Notes: generated from the letters alone by a model not told the origin. A DNA stretch of 64,000 nt from UBA6136 sp041158345 (GCA_041158345.1 JBEBBO010000008.1:4181-68180); one strand, 5' to 3'. Counted from the stretch's first letter, positions 53,050-63,915 are shown. A program made the numbers and translations.

Positions 53050-56000
53050 ATGAAGGTTTCAACGCCCTTTATCCAACGCCCCGTCGCGACATCCATGCTG
53101 ATGTTCGCGCTGCTCCTCGTAGGGGTCGTCGGGTTCATGAGACTCCCGGTTTCTGCGCTACCCGAAGTGGAATATCCCACGATTCAGGTGCGGACGTTCT
53201 ATCCCGGCGGAGGACCGGAGGTGATTGAATCGACGATCACGGCGCCCCTCGAAAAGCAGCTCGGGCAGATCTCCGGATTGACCCAGATGTCTTCATCGAG
53301 TGCCTATGGTGTCTCGACCATCACCCTGCAGTTCAATCTCGATCTTGACATTGATGTGGCGGAGCAGCAGGTGCAGGCGGCCATCAATACGGCTTACACC
53401 TACCTTCCCCGTGATCTTCCGACCCCCCCGATCTACAGCAAGAGCAACCCGGCTGATGCACCAGTCATGACCTTGGCGCTGACTTCAGACACCCTCCCCC
53501 TCATTGCCTTGCATGATCTGGCCGATACCCGCCTGGCCCAGAAAATCGCCCAACTCGCCGGGGTCGGCCTGGTCAATCTGAACGGGGGCCTTAAACCCGC
53601 CATTCACATTCGGGTCAATCCAACCAGCCTTGCGGCCTATGGCATCAGTCTGGAAGAACTCCGAGATAGCCTGACCCTCGCCACAGTCAATCAGGCCAAG
53701 GGCAATTTTGACGGGCCTGAAATTGCGATGACCATTCTCGCCAACGATCAAATCATGACGTTGGAGGACTATAGAAACCAGATCGTGGTCTATCGAAATC
53801 AAGGACCCGTTCGTGTCAGCGATATAGCCGAAGTCACCGAAGCACCTGAAAACCGTCGGCAATCCAGCATGCTGGACGAGCAGCCTGCGGTCATCCTCGC
53901 CATTCATCGCCAACCAGGCGCCAATACCCTCAAGGTCGTCGATAGCATCAAAGCCATTCTTCCGGAACTCGAAGCAAGTCTTCCAGGGGATATCGACATC
54001 CATGAAGTCGCCGATCGCACCCTGACCACGAGGGCCTCCATTCGAAATGTCGAGCATGAACTTCTGACGACCATCGCCCTGGTGGTCATGGTCATTTATC
54101 TCTTTTTGCGGAATATTCCGGCAACCCTGATCCCGAGCCTTTCCGTCCCCTTGTCCCTCGCCGGCACCTTTGCTGCCATGTATGGTCTGGGTTACAGCCT
54201 GAATAATCTGACCTTGATGGCGTTGACCATCGCGACCGGGTTTGTGGTCGATGATGCCATCGTGATGTTGGAGAACATCATGCGCTACATTGAAAAGGGG
54301 GAATCGCCTCGAAAAGCGGCCGTCCAGGGCGCGGGAGAAATCGGGTTCACCATCCTCTCGTTGACCGCATCGCTGATTGCCGTCCTGATTCCGCTCTTGT
54401 TCATGGGCGATGTCCTCGGACGCCTGTTCCGTGAATTTGCCATGACCCTCACCCTGGCCATTCTGGTCTCGGCGCTGGTTTCACTGACGCTGACGCCCAT
54501 GTTGGCGGCCTTTTTACCGCAAGCCCAAAAAGGGATGGAACATCAAGAACCCTGGAGGCTCATGCGCGAAATCCAGGCTTTTTATGAAAAAACGCTGACC
54601 TTTGCCCTCGATCGCAGCCGCATCGTTATCAGGATTGCCATAGGGCTGCTGCTCCTGACCTTGGGCCTAATGTATGTGGTTCCCAAGGGTTTTTTTCCGG
54701 TCCAGGATGTGGGAATGCTCGTGGGAATCACTGAAGCCGACCCCTCGATCGGTTTCGAGTCCATGCACGCGCACCAACAGGAACTGGCCGCACGCATTCT
54801 CAAACACCCCGCGGTAGACTCACTCACGTCGCATGTCGGCATCGATGGCACCAATACCACCTTGAACCAAGGGCGCCTATTAATCACCCTCAAGCCTTAC
54901 GCATCGCGGGATTCGGCCTTTAAGGTCATTCAAACCCTGAATGCATCGGTCAAAGGGGTAGAAGGGATTCGTCTTCATCTGCAACCGGTTCAGGACCTGA
55001 CCATCGAGGACCGGGTCAGCGAGGCACAATATCAATTCACCGTCGAAGCCCCTGAATCTTCCCTTGTGGAGACCTGGAACCCGATCATTCTCGAAAAACT
55101 CGCCGGACTTCCCGAAATCAGGGACAGCCAGAGCAATTTTGCTGCGACCTCCCGAACGCTTCAGCTTCAAATTGATCGGGATACCGCATCCCGACTGGGT
55201 GTAACCACCGAAGCCATCGCGCAGACGCTCTATGATGCGTTTGGGCAACGACAGATCATCACCCGCTACAGTCAAATCAACCAATATCGCGTCATCCTGG
55301 AAGTGGATCCGCGGTTTCAGTCGGACCCCGAGAGTTTCCGAAACATCTACATCCCCGGCGCGAATGGCCGGTCGATCCCCCTTGCCGGCCTATTACATGA
55401 GGTGGAAATCCGTTCGCGTTCGGTGATTCATCGGCAAGGTCAATTTCCGACCGCCACCTACTCCTTCAACTTGAATGGGCATGCCTCTTTGGGCGATGCG
55501 GTCGAGGCAGTCAATCAGGCCCTTTCGGCGTTGAACCTTCCAAAGAGCCTTCGGGTCAATTTCCAGGGCACAGCGCGAGCCTTTCAGGGGGCGCTCGACC
55601 ACCAGTTACCCCTCCTGATGGCTGCGATCATCTCGGTCTATATCCTGCTGGGCATGCTCTATGAGAGCTATGTTCATCCCATTACCATTCTGTCGACGCT
55701 CCCCTCGGCGGCCGTTGGCGCACTCCTCATGCTCGTTCTGCTGGGCATTGATCTCGATATCGTGTCCTTGATCGGTATCGTCCTGCTGATTGGGATTGTC
55801 GCCAAAAACGCCATCATGATGATCGATTTCGCCATCAATGCTCAACGGGAAGAGCGGCTGTCCTCAAGAGCCGCCATTGAGAAAGCGGCCATGCTTCGAT
55901 TGCGTCCGATTCTCATGACCACCATGGCTGCGCTTTTAGCCGGTGTTCCCCTGGCACTGGGCAGCGGGATGGGTGAGGAGATGCGTCGCCCTCTCGGTGT

Positions 56001-56142
56001 CGTGATCATCGGCGGGCTGATTTTCAGTCAGATCATGACGCTCTACACCACGCCGTGCATCTACCTCGGATTCGACAAGTTGTCCAAGCGAATGAGACAA
56101 CACTTCGGGGCCCGGGGAACCGATCACGCCCAGGCACCTTGA
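53050..56142 (+). CDS. mdtB: RND efflux pump subunit, MdtB-like
   Basis: This encodes 1030 residues. The two-fold repeated RND plan is clear: TM1, first porter/docking region, six spans with the proton-relay Asp pair in FVVDDAIVMLENI, then a second half with LLGMLYESYVHPITILSTLP and the GIVLLIGIVAKNAIMMIDFA segment. It belongs to the multidrug (HAE1) branch. In MdtBC-type pumps two paralogues form a mixed trimer; the following gene fits as the partner. Confidence 0.92.
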   Translation: MKVSTPFIQRPVATSMLMFALLLVGVVGFMRLPVSALPEVEYPTIQVRTFYPGGGPEVIESTITAPLEKQLGQISGLTQMSSSSAYGVSTITLQFNLDLDIDVAEQQVQAAINTAYTYLPRDLPTPPIYSKSNPADAPVMTLALTSDTLPLIALHDLADTRLAQKIAQLAGVGLVNLNGGLKPAIHIRVNPTSLAAYGISLEELRDSLTLATVNQAKGNFDGPEIAMTILANDQIMTLEDYRNQIVVYRNQGPVRVSDIAEVTEAPENRRQSSMLDEQPAVILAIHRQPGANTLKVVDSIKAILPELEASLPGDIDIHEVADRTLTTRASIRNVEHELLTTIALVVMVIYLFLRNIPATLIPSLSVPLSLAGTFAAMYGLGYSLNNLTLMALTIATGFVVDDAIVMLENIMRYIEKGESPRKAAVQGAGEIGFTILSLTASLIAVLIPLLFMGDVLGRLFREFAMTLTLAILVSALVSLTLTPMLAAFLPQAQKGMEHQEPWRLMREIQAFYEKTLTFALDRSRIVIRIAIGLLLLTLGLMYVVPKGFFPVQDVGMLVGITEADPSIGFESMHAHQQELAARILKHPAVDSLTSHVGIDGTNTTLNQGRLLITLKPYASRDSAFKVIQTLNASVKGVEGIRLHLQPVQDLTIEDRVSEAQYQFTVEAPESSLVETWNPIILEKLAGLPEIRDSQSNFAATSRTLQLQIDRDTASRLGVTTEAIAQTLYDAFGQRQIITRYSQINQYRVILEVDPRFQSDPESFRNIYIPGANGRSIPLAGLLHEVEIRSRSVIHRQGQFPTATYSFNLNGHASLGDAVEAVNQALSALNLPKSLRVNFQGTARAFQGALDHQLPLLMAAIISVYILLGMLYESYVHPITILSTLPSAAVGALLMLVLLGIDLDIVSLIGIVLLIGIVAKNAIMMIDFAINAQREERLSSRAAIEKAAMLRLRPILMTTMAALLAGVPLALGSGMGEEMRRPLGVVIIGGLIFSQIMTLYTTPCIYLGFDKLSKRMRQHFGARGTDHAQAP

Positions 56143-56167
56143 TGCAGGCGAGCGCCAGCCTCCGCCC

Positions 56168-59100
56168 ATGGCCATGAATCCTTCCGCCTTTTTTATCCGT
56201 CGGCCTGTCGCAACGACGCTCTTGACCGTGGCCATTGGTCTGGTGGGCCTACTGGCGATGAGTCGACTCGCGGTGGCCCCTCTGCCCCAGATCGAATTTC
56301 CGGCGATCCAGGTCAATGCTGTGCTGCCCGGCGGAAGCCCCGAAACGCTTGCGAGTACGGTGGCCACGCCACTGGAGCGGCAATTTGGCCGGATTGCGGG
56401 GATTACCGAGATGAGTTCAACCTCAACGCTCGGTGGGACCTCGGTCGTACTTCAATTTGATCTGGACCGGGATATCGATGCGGCGTCCCGGGATGTTCAA
56501 GCGGCCATCAATGCCGCCCGAAGCTTCCTGCCACCCAATCTTCCGACGCTGCCCAATTACCGTAAGGTCAATCCGGCCGACAGTCCCGTCATCATTCTCG
56601 CGTTGTCCTCTGATCTCTATCCCATGAGCGAGGTCTACAACGTCGCCTCCTCGATCCTGCAACAGCGATTGAGCCAGACGCCGGGTGTCGGTCAGGTGAT
56701 GATCGGGGGCAGTTCCCTCCCCGGGATCCGAATTGAAGTCGACCCCGCCTATCTCAATAACTATGGACTGGGTCTTGAAGACATTCGTCGCGTCATTCAG
56801 GGCCAAAATATCCGGCGACCCGTCGGGGTGATTGAGAACCATGACCTGACCTGGATCCTGAAACCGATGGATCAATTGCTGAAGGTTGAGGAATACCAAA
56901 ATCTCATCATCCGCACCGCCAAGGGCCAAACGCTGCGGCTGGGTGACCTTGCCCACATCACCCAGGCCGCCGAAGATGCTCGCGCCATTGGTTTTATGGG
57001 CGATCAGCCCTGTGTCATCCTCTTGGTCAATCGCCAGCCCGGCGCCAACATCATTGATGCGGCCGATCGGGTCATTGCGATGATGCCAGAACTTCAGGCC
57101 TCTATCCCGGCAGGAATGACCCTCACCAAGGTCATCGATCGAACCCTGACCATCCGCGCATCCGTTCACGACATTGAGCTCAGTTTGGTGGTCTCGATCC
57201 TCTTGGTGGTCTTTGTCGTTTATCTCTTCCTCGGCAATCTCAAAACCACGCTGATTCCCGTCATCGCGATCCCGGTGTCGATCCTTGGGACCTATGGCGT
57301 GATGTTCGCCCTCGACTACAGTCTCAACAACCTCACGCTCATGGCCTTGACCATTGCAACGGGATTTGTCGTCGATGATGCCATCGTGGTGACTGAAAAC
57401 ATCACCCGCCATCTGGAGCGGGGCTTGTCACCCCGGGCGGCGGCGATTCGGGGATCCAAGGAAATTGGATTTACCATCCTGTCCATCAGCATCTCGCTGG
57501 TGGCCGTGTTTCTTCCGCTGCTCCTGATGGAAGGCATGCTGGGTCGCCTTTTCCGCGAATTTTCTGTCACCCTCGCTTCAGCGGTCCTGATTTCCATGGT
57601 CATCTCCCTGGTGACCACCCCCATGCTCTGCAGTGTCTTCTTGCGACACGAACCCGAGGACAAAGCCCTGCGAGGACGCTTCAGCCTTTGGACCGAGGCG
57701 TTTCAATCACGGATCGAATCGGGCTACGGGCGCGGTATTCGTTGGGTGGTGGAGCACCAGTTTTTAATGCTGATCCTCACGTCTTTGACGGTCTTTGCCA
57801 CGGGTTATCTCTATAAAACAATCCCCAAGGGATTTTTCCCACAACAGGATACGGGGCGACTGATGGGCCAGGTCATTGCCGATCAGCAAACCTCCTATCA
57901 GGCCATGGTCGGTCGGCTCCATGAATACATCAGGATCATGGGTGAGGATCCTGCGATACAGGTCGTTGTGGGCTTTGCCGGCGGATCAGGTCCCGGCGGA
58001 GGCGGCAGTGCCGTTAATACGGCGCGCGTCTTTGGCGCCTTGAAACCCCTGTCTGATCGGGGTGTTAATGCGGATGCCGTCATTGGTCGTCTGCGCAGCA
58101 AGATGCTTCAGGTCCCCGGTGGCCAGCTGTTCCTACAACCCCCCCAGGATCTTCGGATAGGCGGCAAGATCAGCGCGACGCAATGGCAGTACACCCTGAA
58201 GGCCAGTACCCTCGATGACCTTCGAGACTGGTCGCCCAAGGTTCTCGAGGCCCTTCGAAGCATCCCGGCCATCACGGATCTCAACATGGACCATCAGAAT
58301 GCCGGCTTGAGTGCCGTCGTCGAGATCGATCGCGAGACGGCGATGCGCCTCGGCGTGTCCGTGCAGGCGATTGATGACGCCCTATACGATGCCTTCGGAC
58401 AGCGTCAGGTTTCAACGCTGTACGGCCGATTGAATCAGGCCCACGTGGTGATGGGTGTTCCCCTCAATGCCGCCGAGCGGGCCGGGGCCCTTGACCACCT
58501 GTATGTGGCCAGCCAATCAGGTAAGGCAGTGCCTTTACGACAGCTCGCCCATTTTCGGATGGAGAATATTCCCCTTCAGGTCAACCACAGCGAGCAGTTC
58601 CCCTCGACCACGTACTCGTTCAATCTAATCCCAGGCTACTCGCTCAGTGATGCCATCAAGGACATCCAGACCGTTGAAGCGCGTATCGGCCTTCCGGATG
58701 GCGTCAAGGGTAAGTTTCAAGGGGCGGCGCTCGCCTTCCAGTCCTCTCTGAAAAGCCAGCCGTTTCTGGTCCTCGCCGCCCTGATTTCGGTCTATATCGT
58801 CCTCGGCATGCTCTACGAGAACACCCTGCATCCGATCACCATCCTCTCAACCATTCCCTCAGCCGGCGTCGGCGCCCTTCTGGGACTGATGCTGTTCAAG
58901 ATTGAACTGAATGTCATTGGCCTGATTGGCATCATCCTCCTGATTGGGATCGTGAAGAAAAATGCGATCATGATGATCGATTTTGCACTCCACCTTGAGC
59001 AACATGAAGGGCTTGATCCCAAGGAAGCCATCATCAGAGCTTGTTTGCTGAGATTTCGCCCCATCATGATGACCACACTTGCCGCCATTTTTGGGGCCAT

Positions 59101-59281
59101 TCCGCTCGCATTTGGCCGAGGGCCAGGATTTGAGATTCGCCAGCCCCTTGGCATCAGCATCATTGGCGGGCTGCTTCTGAGTCAGCTCATTACGCTCTAC
59201 AGCACCCCTGTGGTGTATCTCGCGATGGAGCGTTTTCGACTGAAAATGGCGCAGTGGCGACTTGCCTTTTCCTCTCGCTAA
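56168..59281 (+). CDS. mdtC: RND efflux pump subunit, MdtC-like
   Basis: This encodes 1037 residues; ATGs at 56168 and 56174 are both possible starts. Features match the preceding paralogue: FFIRRPVATTLLTVAIG at the start, the Asp pair in FVVDDAIVVTENITRH, and VLGMLYENTLHPITILSTIP and GIVKKNAIMMIDFALH late. It lies 25 bases after mdtB, giving an operon of adaptor plus two pump subunits, probably exporting drugs, detergents or bile-like compounds. Confidence 0.92.
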   Translation: MAMNPSAFFIRRPVATTLLTVAIGLVGLLAMSRLAVAPLPQIEFPAIQVNAVLPGGSPETLASTVATPLERQFGRIAGITEMSSTSTLGGTSVVLQFDLDRDIDAASRDVQAAINAARSFLPPNLPTLPNYRKVNPADSPVIILALSSDLYPMSEVYNVASSILQQRLSQTPGVGQVMIGGSSLPGIRIEVDPAYLNNYGLGLEDIRRVIQGQNIRRPVGVIENHDLTWILKPMDQLLKVEEYQNLIIRTAKGQTLRLGDLAHITQAAEDARAIGFMGDQPCVILLVNRQPGANIIDAADRVIAMMPELQASIPAGMTLTKVIDRTLTIRASVHDIELSLVVSILLVVFVVYLFLGNLKTTLIPVIAIPVSILGTYGVMFALDYSLNNLTLMALTIATGFVVDDAIVVTENITRHLERGLSPRAAAIRGSKEIGFTILSISISLVAVFLPLLLMEGMLGRLFREFSVTLASAVLISMVISLVTTPMLCSVFLRHEPEDKALRGRFSLWTEAFQSRIESGYGRGIRWVVEHQFLMLILTSLTVFATGYLYKTIPKGFFPQQDTGRLMGQVIADQQTSYQAMVGRLHEYIRIMGEDPAIQVVVGFAGGSGPGGGGSAVNTARVFGALKPLSDRGVNADAVIGRLRSKMLQVPGGQLFLQPPQDLRIGGKISATQWQYTLKASTLDDLRDWSPKVLEALRSIPAITDLNMDHQNAGLSAVVEIDRETAMRLGVSVQAIDDALYDAFGQRQVSTLYGRLNQAHVVMGVPLNAAERAGALDHLYVASQSGKAVPLRQLAHFRMENIPLQVNHSEQFPSTTYSFNLIPGYSLSDAIKDIQTVEARIGLPDGVKGKFQGAALAFQSSLKSQPFLVLAALISVYIVLGMLYENTLHPITILSTIPSAGVGALLGLMLFKIELNVIGLIGIILLIGIVKKNAIMMIDFALHLEQHEGLDPKEAIIRACLLRFRPIMMTTLAAIFGAIPLAFGRGPGFEIRQPLGISIIGGLLLSQLITLYSTPVVYLAMERFRLKMAQWRLAFSSR

Positions 59282-59317
59282 ACCCCAACGAACCACCACG
59301 TTGACCGACGGATACCG

Positions 59318-60313
59318 ATGCACGATCTTCCCAAAAACCTGTGGTATCCCCTCTTTCTGGCCCGGGAAATCAAGACCAAGCCCCAGCGGTTCGAGCGATT
59401 TGGTCACTCATGGGTGGTCTGCCGGATGGCCGATGGCGCCCTGTTCATGGCATGGGACCGTTGCCCGCATATGGGCGCTTCGCTGGCGACCGGCAGCCTC
59501 CACGAAAGGGAGATCCAATGCCCTTTCCATGGCTTCTGTTTCAATGCCGAGGGGGACTGCACCAGGATCCCGGCGCTCGGGAGACATGGCAAGATCCCCA
59601 AGAAAATGAAGCTCCGTACGATTCCACTCCGCGAGGTTCAGGGCTGGGTCTGGGGCTGGTGGGGTGAAACGGACCCTGATGCGGCCCGGATCCCAGCTTT
59701 CACCGAGTTTGATCAACACTGGCGTTGGCGAGATATTTGGAGCACCTGGTCTGTCCATATCACACGGGCCATTGAAAATCAGCTCGATGTGGCACATCTC
59801 CCCTTTGTGCACCGCAAAAGCATCGGAGCCGGTGGCCGGTCTCTGGTCGAGGGCCCCTATGTTGAAGCGAATACTGACGCCATCAAAGTCTGGGTCACGA
59901 ATTGTCGAGACGAAGGTCAGGTGCCCAGGGACCTTGACACACTGGCACACCTCTCAAAGACCCAACCTCCAAACCTCGAGTTCCGTTTTCCAGGACTCTG
60001 GCAACTTCGCATCCATTCCACACTGCGATTGCTGGTCGCATTCGTACCCGTCAATGCAAAGGAAACCCGCTTCTACGTCCGATCCTGTCACACCCTCCGG
60101 CTGCCTATCTTGGGCCACCTCTACAGCCAGATTCTGGGACTCAGTAACCGTTGGATCCTGAAAGAAGACGAACGCATTGTCCGCGAGATTGTCCCACCCA
60201 GCAGCCTTGATGCAGAGGATGATTGCCTGATTGCACCAGACCGCGCCATCGTGCATTTCAGGAAAATCTGGCGGCGCCTTCTTAAAGACACCCCCACCAG
60301 CGCACCCGAGTGA
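59318..60313 (+). CDS. Rieske non-haem iron oxygenase (alpha-subunit type)
   Basis: This encodes 331 residues. The Rieske [2Fe-2S] ligands are C49 and H51 (CPHMGAS) and C68 and H71 (CPFHGFC). The mononuclear iron site is in ENQLDVAHLPFVH (N154, D157, H160, H165). It resembles the stand-alone oxygenases related to PaO/CAO-type and VanA-type enzymes, which hydroxylate or demethylate aromatic or other cyclic substrates. The substrate is not clear. Its TGA overlaps the next gene's GTG start (GTGA). Confidence 0.88.
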   Translation: MHDLPKNLWYPLFLAREIKTKPQRFERFGHSWVVCRMADGALFMAWDRCPHMGASLATGSLHEREIQCPFHGFCFNAEGDCTRIPALGRHGKIPKKMKLRTIPLREVQGWVWGWWGETDPDAARIPAFTEFDQHWRWRDIWSTWSVHITRAIENQLDVAHLPFVHRKSIGAGGRSLVEGPYVEANTDAIKVWVTNCRDEGQVPRDLDTLAHLSKTQPPNLEFRFPGLWQLRIHSTLRLLVAFVPVNAKETRFYVRSCHTLRLPILGHLYSQILGLSNRWILKEDERIVREIVPPSSLDAEDDCLIAPDRAIVHFRKIWRRLLKDTPTSAPE

Positions 60314-63300
60314 AACGATTGCCGCACAGACTGCTCATCGCCCTCCTGGCCGTTACGATCGGCAGCGGACTGCTGTGGGTCCCCCGGCTTTCAGAGTGGG
60401 CGATGAACCGTGGGCGCATGGGCATCGAAAAGGCAATCGGCGTTCATGCCGAGGTCGGCGGTTGGCATGTGGATGCCCTGCGTCACGCGCTGGTCCTTGA
60501 AGAGATTCGGCTCGATGATGCACTAGGGCCGGCACTGGCGATCAAGCAGATCGAGATCCACTATGAAGGTCCAACCTCAGGGCATTGGTTAGCCCCTCGC
60601 TATCGCGTTTCGCTTTCGGAGCCTGTGATCCGACTCATCCGCAATGCCGAGGGGCGTTACGGACTAGGGCATCTTGAATGGCCACCCAAACAGCCGCACC
60701 AGCCTGTGATCCCGCTTCCGCGGAAGGTCTCATGGGAAGGGGGAAGCGCGCGGATACTGGATGACTCGGAGAGCCACGGCATCCTGACCGAACTTCGGGC
60801 CCTTAAAGGCGATTTTGAGAGAAACCTTCAAAATGGAGACATCGCGTTGCAGTTCGACTGGGCTCACCCTTCAGGCGGGGAACAGACGCTAGCGCTGCAT
60901 CGCATCTCAGCCACGGATCATCTCCGCGCCCACATCGATCTTCATACCCTCCCATTGGCCTTCTGGAAGGACATGGTTCCCCAAACGGCCCTCTGGCGAC
61001 CCCTGTCGGGTGAGATCAGCGGTCATTTGGCGGTTGAGCTGCAACCGGGAGACACGCAAGGCTTCCGCGTAAAACTGACGGATTTCAGAGGCGAAGCGAT
61101 CCACCTTCTCCATCAGGGTCCCGTTCCGAGGGAATATCGCCTCGGGCGGATTCAAGGCCGTCATCTCGCTATCGAACCCGCGATTCACCATTACCAGGCT
61201 GAAGCCATTGAGGCGTTCGAAATCCTGGGCCCCGGATTGCAGTTGGACCGCGTCAGCGTGCCGGCTTATGACAGCGAAACCACGGCAAGGACGCAAGATG
61301 CTGATCCCATTCGTATCGCTGGCCTGACGCATGGGGAAACCCACATCGCCGAACTCTGGCTCAAGGGCTTGCACCCCCGCGAGAGCGATGATCGTTTCCG
61401 CATGGATTCCCTGATGATCCATGGGACCGAAGGCCCCCGCGTCAACGCCGGTCTCATTGATATCCAGGGGGTCATTCTGGATCCTCATGCACGCACCTTG
61501 AGCGCAGAGAGCGGGAAGAGTCAGGAAATCGCCGGGGCCTTTGGGATCCTGACGGACATCTTGGCCGAAAACATCGCCATCAACCTCCTGGACGATTGCC
61601 TCTCCATCCATCGCCTTCGATTTGGCCCGAGTCACACCAAGACCTTCAAGACGCAGGGGGGGCAGGCCGATGGGATCGAATGGGACCGAATCCGCCACCA
61701 GATTCGGATCGATCATACGCACCTACAGCACCCCGAGATGGGCCGGGTCAAGATGGCCGATCTCGAGGCGGACCAGGCCCGATTCGAAACCCCGACCAAA
61801 CAGCTCGAAATTACCAAACTCAAGGGTCGAACGGGCGCTGTGAGTAGCGAGGAGGATCGAGGCAAGCCGGCATTAGCCCTGAAAGCAATCGAGTTCCATC
61901 ACTACCACAGCGATGCCCTTCGAGCCCATTGGCGTGCGTCTCAGGTCCATGTCAGCAATGCTGCCATGCAGTGGATCATCCATCCTGACAATCACTTTGA
62001 ACTAAAGGGCTTGCAATCAAGTGCCGGGAAACCGGTGGATTCGACGGCCCCAAAAACCATCAAGAAACACTGGACCTATGAGATCGAAGCCATCGAGCTG
62101 ACGCATTCCGAAGCCCATGTCATAGACCTTGGGACCTCGCCCCCGACGGAATTCACGCTCAAGGATCTTGATCTTTCCGCAGATGATCTCGATACCCGGG
62201 CCAATGATGACACCGACATCGATGCGCATGCACGCATCGGATCCCGCGGCAGTATCGGTGTTGAAGGCCGACTGGCGCGCAATCCGCTCAGAGCCGCCCT
62301 CAGGATTGATCTCCAGCAGTTCAGACTTCCGCTGCTCGCTCCCTATTGGAACTCCGTAAGTCAGCTCGCGCTGAAACGCGGTTATGCCACTATCAATGGG
62401 GAACTCCGAATTATTCCCGGAGAAGCCCATCACTATGAATTTGAGGGTGATGGATTCATTGAAGCGCTGGAAGCCCGTGATCCTGTTTCTGGACGCAACA
62501 TTCTCGCTTTCAAAAAACTGACCCTGGACGATATCGCCATCAGCAGTCACCCGAAGCGTTTTTATACCCGGGTCATGGATTTCGATCAGGCCTACCTTCA
62601 TTTGGTGGTCAAGCCCGACCACCATTTGAATCTTGCCGATGTATTCAAAGTGGAGGACCCCGCGCGGGTTCCGACAGAAATCCAGGCGATGCATTTTGAC
62701 GCTTCGCCCACCAACGAGCCACCGCATGCCGCCATCGGCTTGGTGCGCTTTAACGGCAGCCGCGTCGACTACAGTGATCTTGGGATCAAGCCGCAACTCT
62801 CCACCTCGGTCCGCGAATTGGGGGGCACCGTTCGGGGACTTTCGACGCGACGGGATGCCAACGCCGAGATCAGTCTTTCCGGGAAGATCAATCGCAACTC
62901 GCCGGCCCGTTTATCCGGTGCCATGGAGCCCATGGATTATCAAGATCACACCGATCTGCTGCTCGATTTCACCGGGCTCAATATGACGAGTTTCCCTCAA
63001 TACGCCGGACGATTCTCGGGTTATCGAATTGCCCGAGGGAAACTCAATATGGACCTCCATTACCAAATTGATCACTCCCGGATTCAAGTCGAGAATCGAA
63101 CAGTGATCGATCGCCTGACCCTGGGTGATAAGATCGAGGAGGCCCATCACCTATTCGTGGATCTGGCGCTTTGGATGCTGAAGGACAATCGAGGGAATCT
63201 CGACATCGATCTACCGATTTATGGCGATCTCGAAAATCCAAGTTATGAACTGGGCACCTTGTATGCACAGGCCCTGGTTCAGTTTTTCGGCAAAGTCTTC

Positions 63301-63915
63301 ACAACCCCGGCCACGTTGGTTCAAGATTTGATCCCGACAGCCCACGAGGAAGAAACGATCGTTTTTAACCCTGGCCAACGGGAAGTGGACCCCAAAACCT
63401 TGGGTTCACTTCAACACGTGATTGATGTCTACAAGGATCAAGAAGGCGGCGTCATCGAAATCACTCCGAGCGCCAATCCAAAAACCGATGGAATCGCCCT
63501 CGCAGATGAAGCGCTCAAGCAGGAACTGAAGGAATCCTTTGTTCATGACATGCGGATTGCCGGAAAGCCCGTGCCTGCCAGAGAGAACCTCCATCTCTCA
63601 GACGAGCAACTCAAACGTCAATTTACGCGTTACTTTCGGGAGCATCATCCCGAGCATACCGCGGCGATCCCCCTTGAGGCAGATGATCAAAACCAGAATT
63701 CGCCGCTGTTTGATGCCGCCTGGCAGCATGCCCTTGAAGAATGGAAGTCCAGCCCCGAACTCCTGCTGGACCTGGCCGAGGATCGAGCGGACTCGATACG
63801 CGATCGTCTTGTTCATGCGTACGATATTGATGAAGGGTCGATCTATCTAAGGCAAGCCGAGTTTCAGACTGAAAAAAATCCGGTGCCGATCAAGGTCGAA
63901 TATTTCAGTGACTGA
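60310..63915 (+). CDS. DUF748-like large envelope protein
   Basis: This encodes 1201 residues from a GTG at 60310, coupled to the oxygenase gene. A short N-terminal membrane span (LLIALLAVTIGSGLLWV) is followed by AsmA-like repeats and a C-terminal part with LTGLNMTSFPQYAGRF-type and YRIARGKLNMDLHYQI segments that match the plan of the DUF748 protein at 30971-34288 (there FAGRRIENGKLDLNAHYRL). The probable role is in envelope or lipid homeostasis, by analogy. Coupling to a Rieske enzyme is unusual. Confidence 0.82.
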   Translation: MKRLPHRLLIALLAVTIGSGLLWVPRLSEWAMNRGRMGIEKAIGVHAEVGGWHVDALRHALVLEEIRLDDALGPALAIKQIEIHYEGPTSGHWLAPRYRVSLSEPVIRLIRNAEGRYGLGHLEWPPKQPHQPVIPLPRKVSWEGGSARILDDSESHGILTELRALKGDFERNLQNGDIALQFDWAHPSGGEQTLALHRISATDHLRAHIDLHTLPLAFWKDMVPQTALWRPLSGEISGHLAVELQPGDTQGFRVKLTDFRGEAIHLLHQGPVPREYRLGRIQGRHLAIEPAIHHYQAEAIEAFEILGPGLQLDRVSVPAYDSETTARTQDADPIRIAGLTHGETHIAELWLKGLHPRESDDRFRMDSLMIHGTEGPRVNAGLIDIQGVILDPHARTLSAESGKSQEIAGAFGILTDILAENIAINLLDDCLSIHRLRFGPSHTKTFKTQGGQADGIEWDRIRHQIRIDHTHLQHPEMGRVKMADLEADQARFETPTKQLEITKLKGRTGAVSSEEDRGKPALALKAIEFHHYHSDALRAHWRASQVHVSNAAMQWIIHPDNHFELKGLQSSAGKPVDSTAPKTIKKHWTYEIEAIELTHSEAHVIDLGTSPPTEFTLKDLDLSADDLDTRANDDTDIDAHARIGSRGSIGVEGRLARNPLRAALRIDLQQFRLPLLAPYWNSVSQLALKRGYATINGELRIIPGEAHHYEFEGDGFIEALEARDPVSGRNILAFKKLTLDDIAISSHPKRFYTRVMDFDQAYLHLVVKPDHHLNLADVFKVEDPARVPTEIQAMHFDASPTNEPPHAAIGLVRFNGSRVDYSDLGIKPQLSTSVRELGGTVRGLSTRRDANAEISLSGKINRNSPARLSGAMEPMDYQDHTDLLLDFTGLNMTSFPQYAGRFSGYRIARGKLNMDLHYQIDHSRIQVENRTVIDRLTLGDKIEEAHHLFVDLALWMLKDNRGNLDIDLPIYGDLENPSYELGTLYAQALVQFFGKVFTTPATLVQDLIPTAHEEETIVFNPGQREVDPKTLGSLQHVIDVYKDQEGGVIEITPSANPKTDGIALADEALKQELKESFVHDMRIAGKPVPARENLHLSDEQLKRQFTRYFREHHPEHTAAIPLEADDQNQNSPLFDAAWQHALEEWKSSPELLLDLAEDRADSIRDRLVHAYDIDEGSIYLRQAEFQTEKNPVPIKVEYFSD

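Noticed and set aside
56423..57412. 329-codon minus-strand frame antisense to mdtC
   Set aside because: Composition is His/Asp/Asn-rich as expected from antisense of a membrane protein gene; no motif.
62017..62796. 259-codon minus-strand frame inside the DUF748 gene
   Set aside because: Antisense shadow with no start signal or domain.
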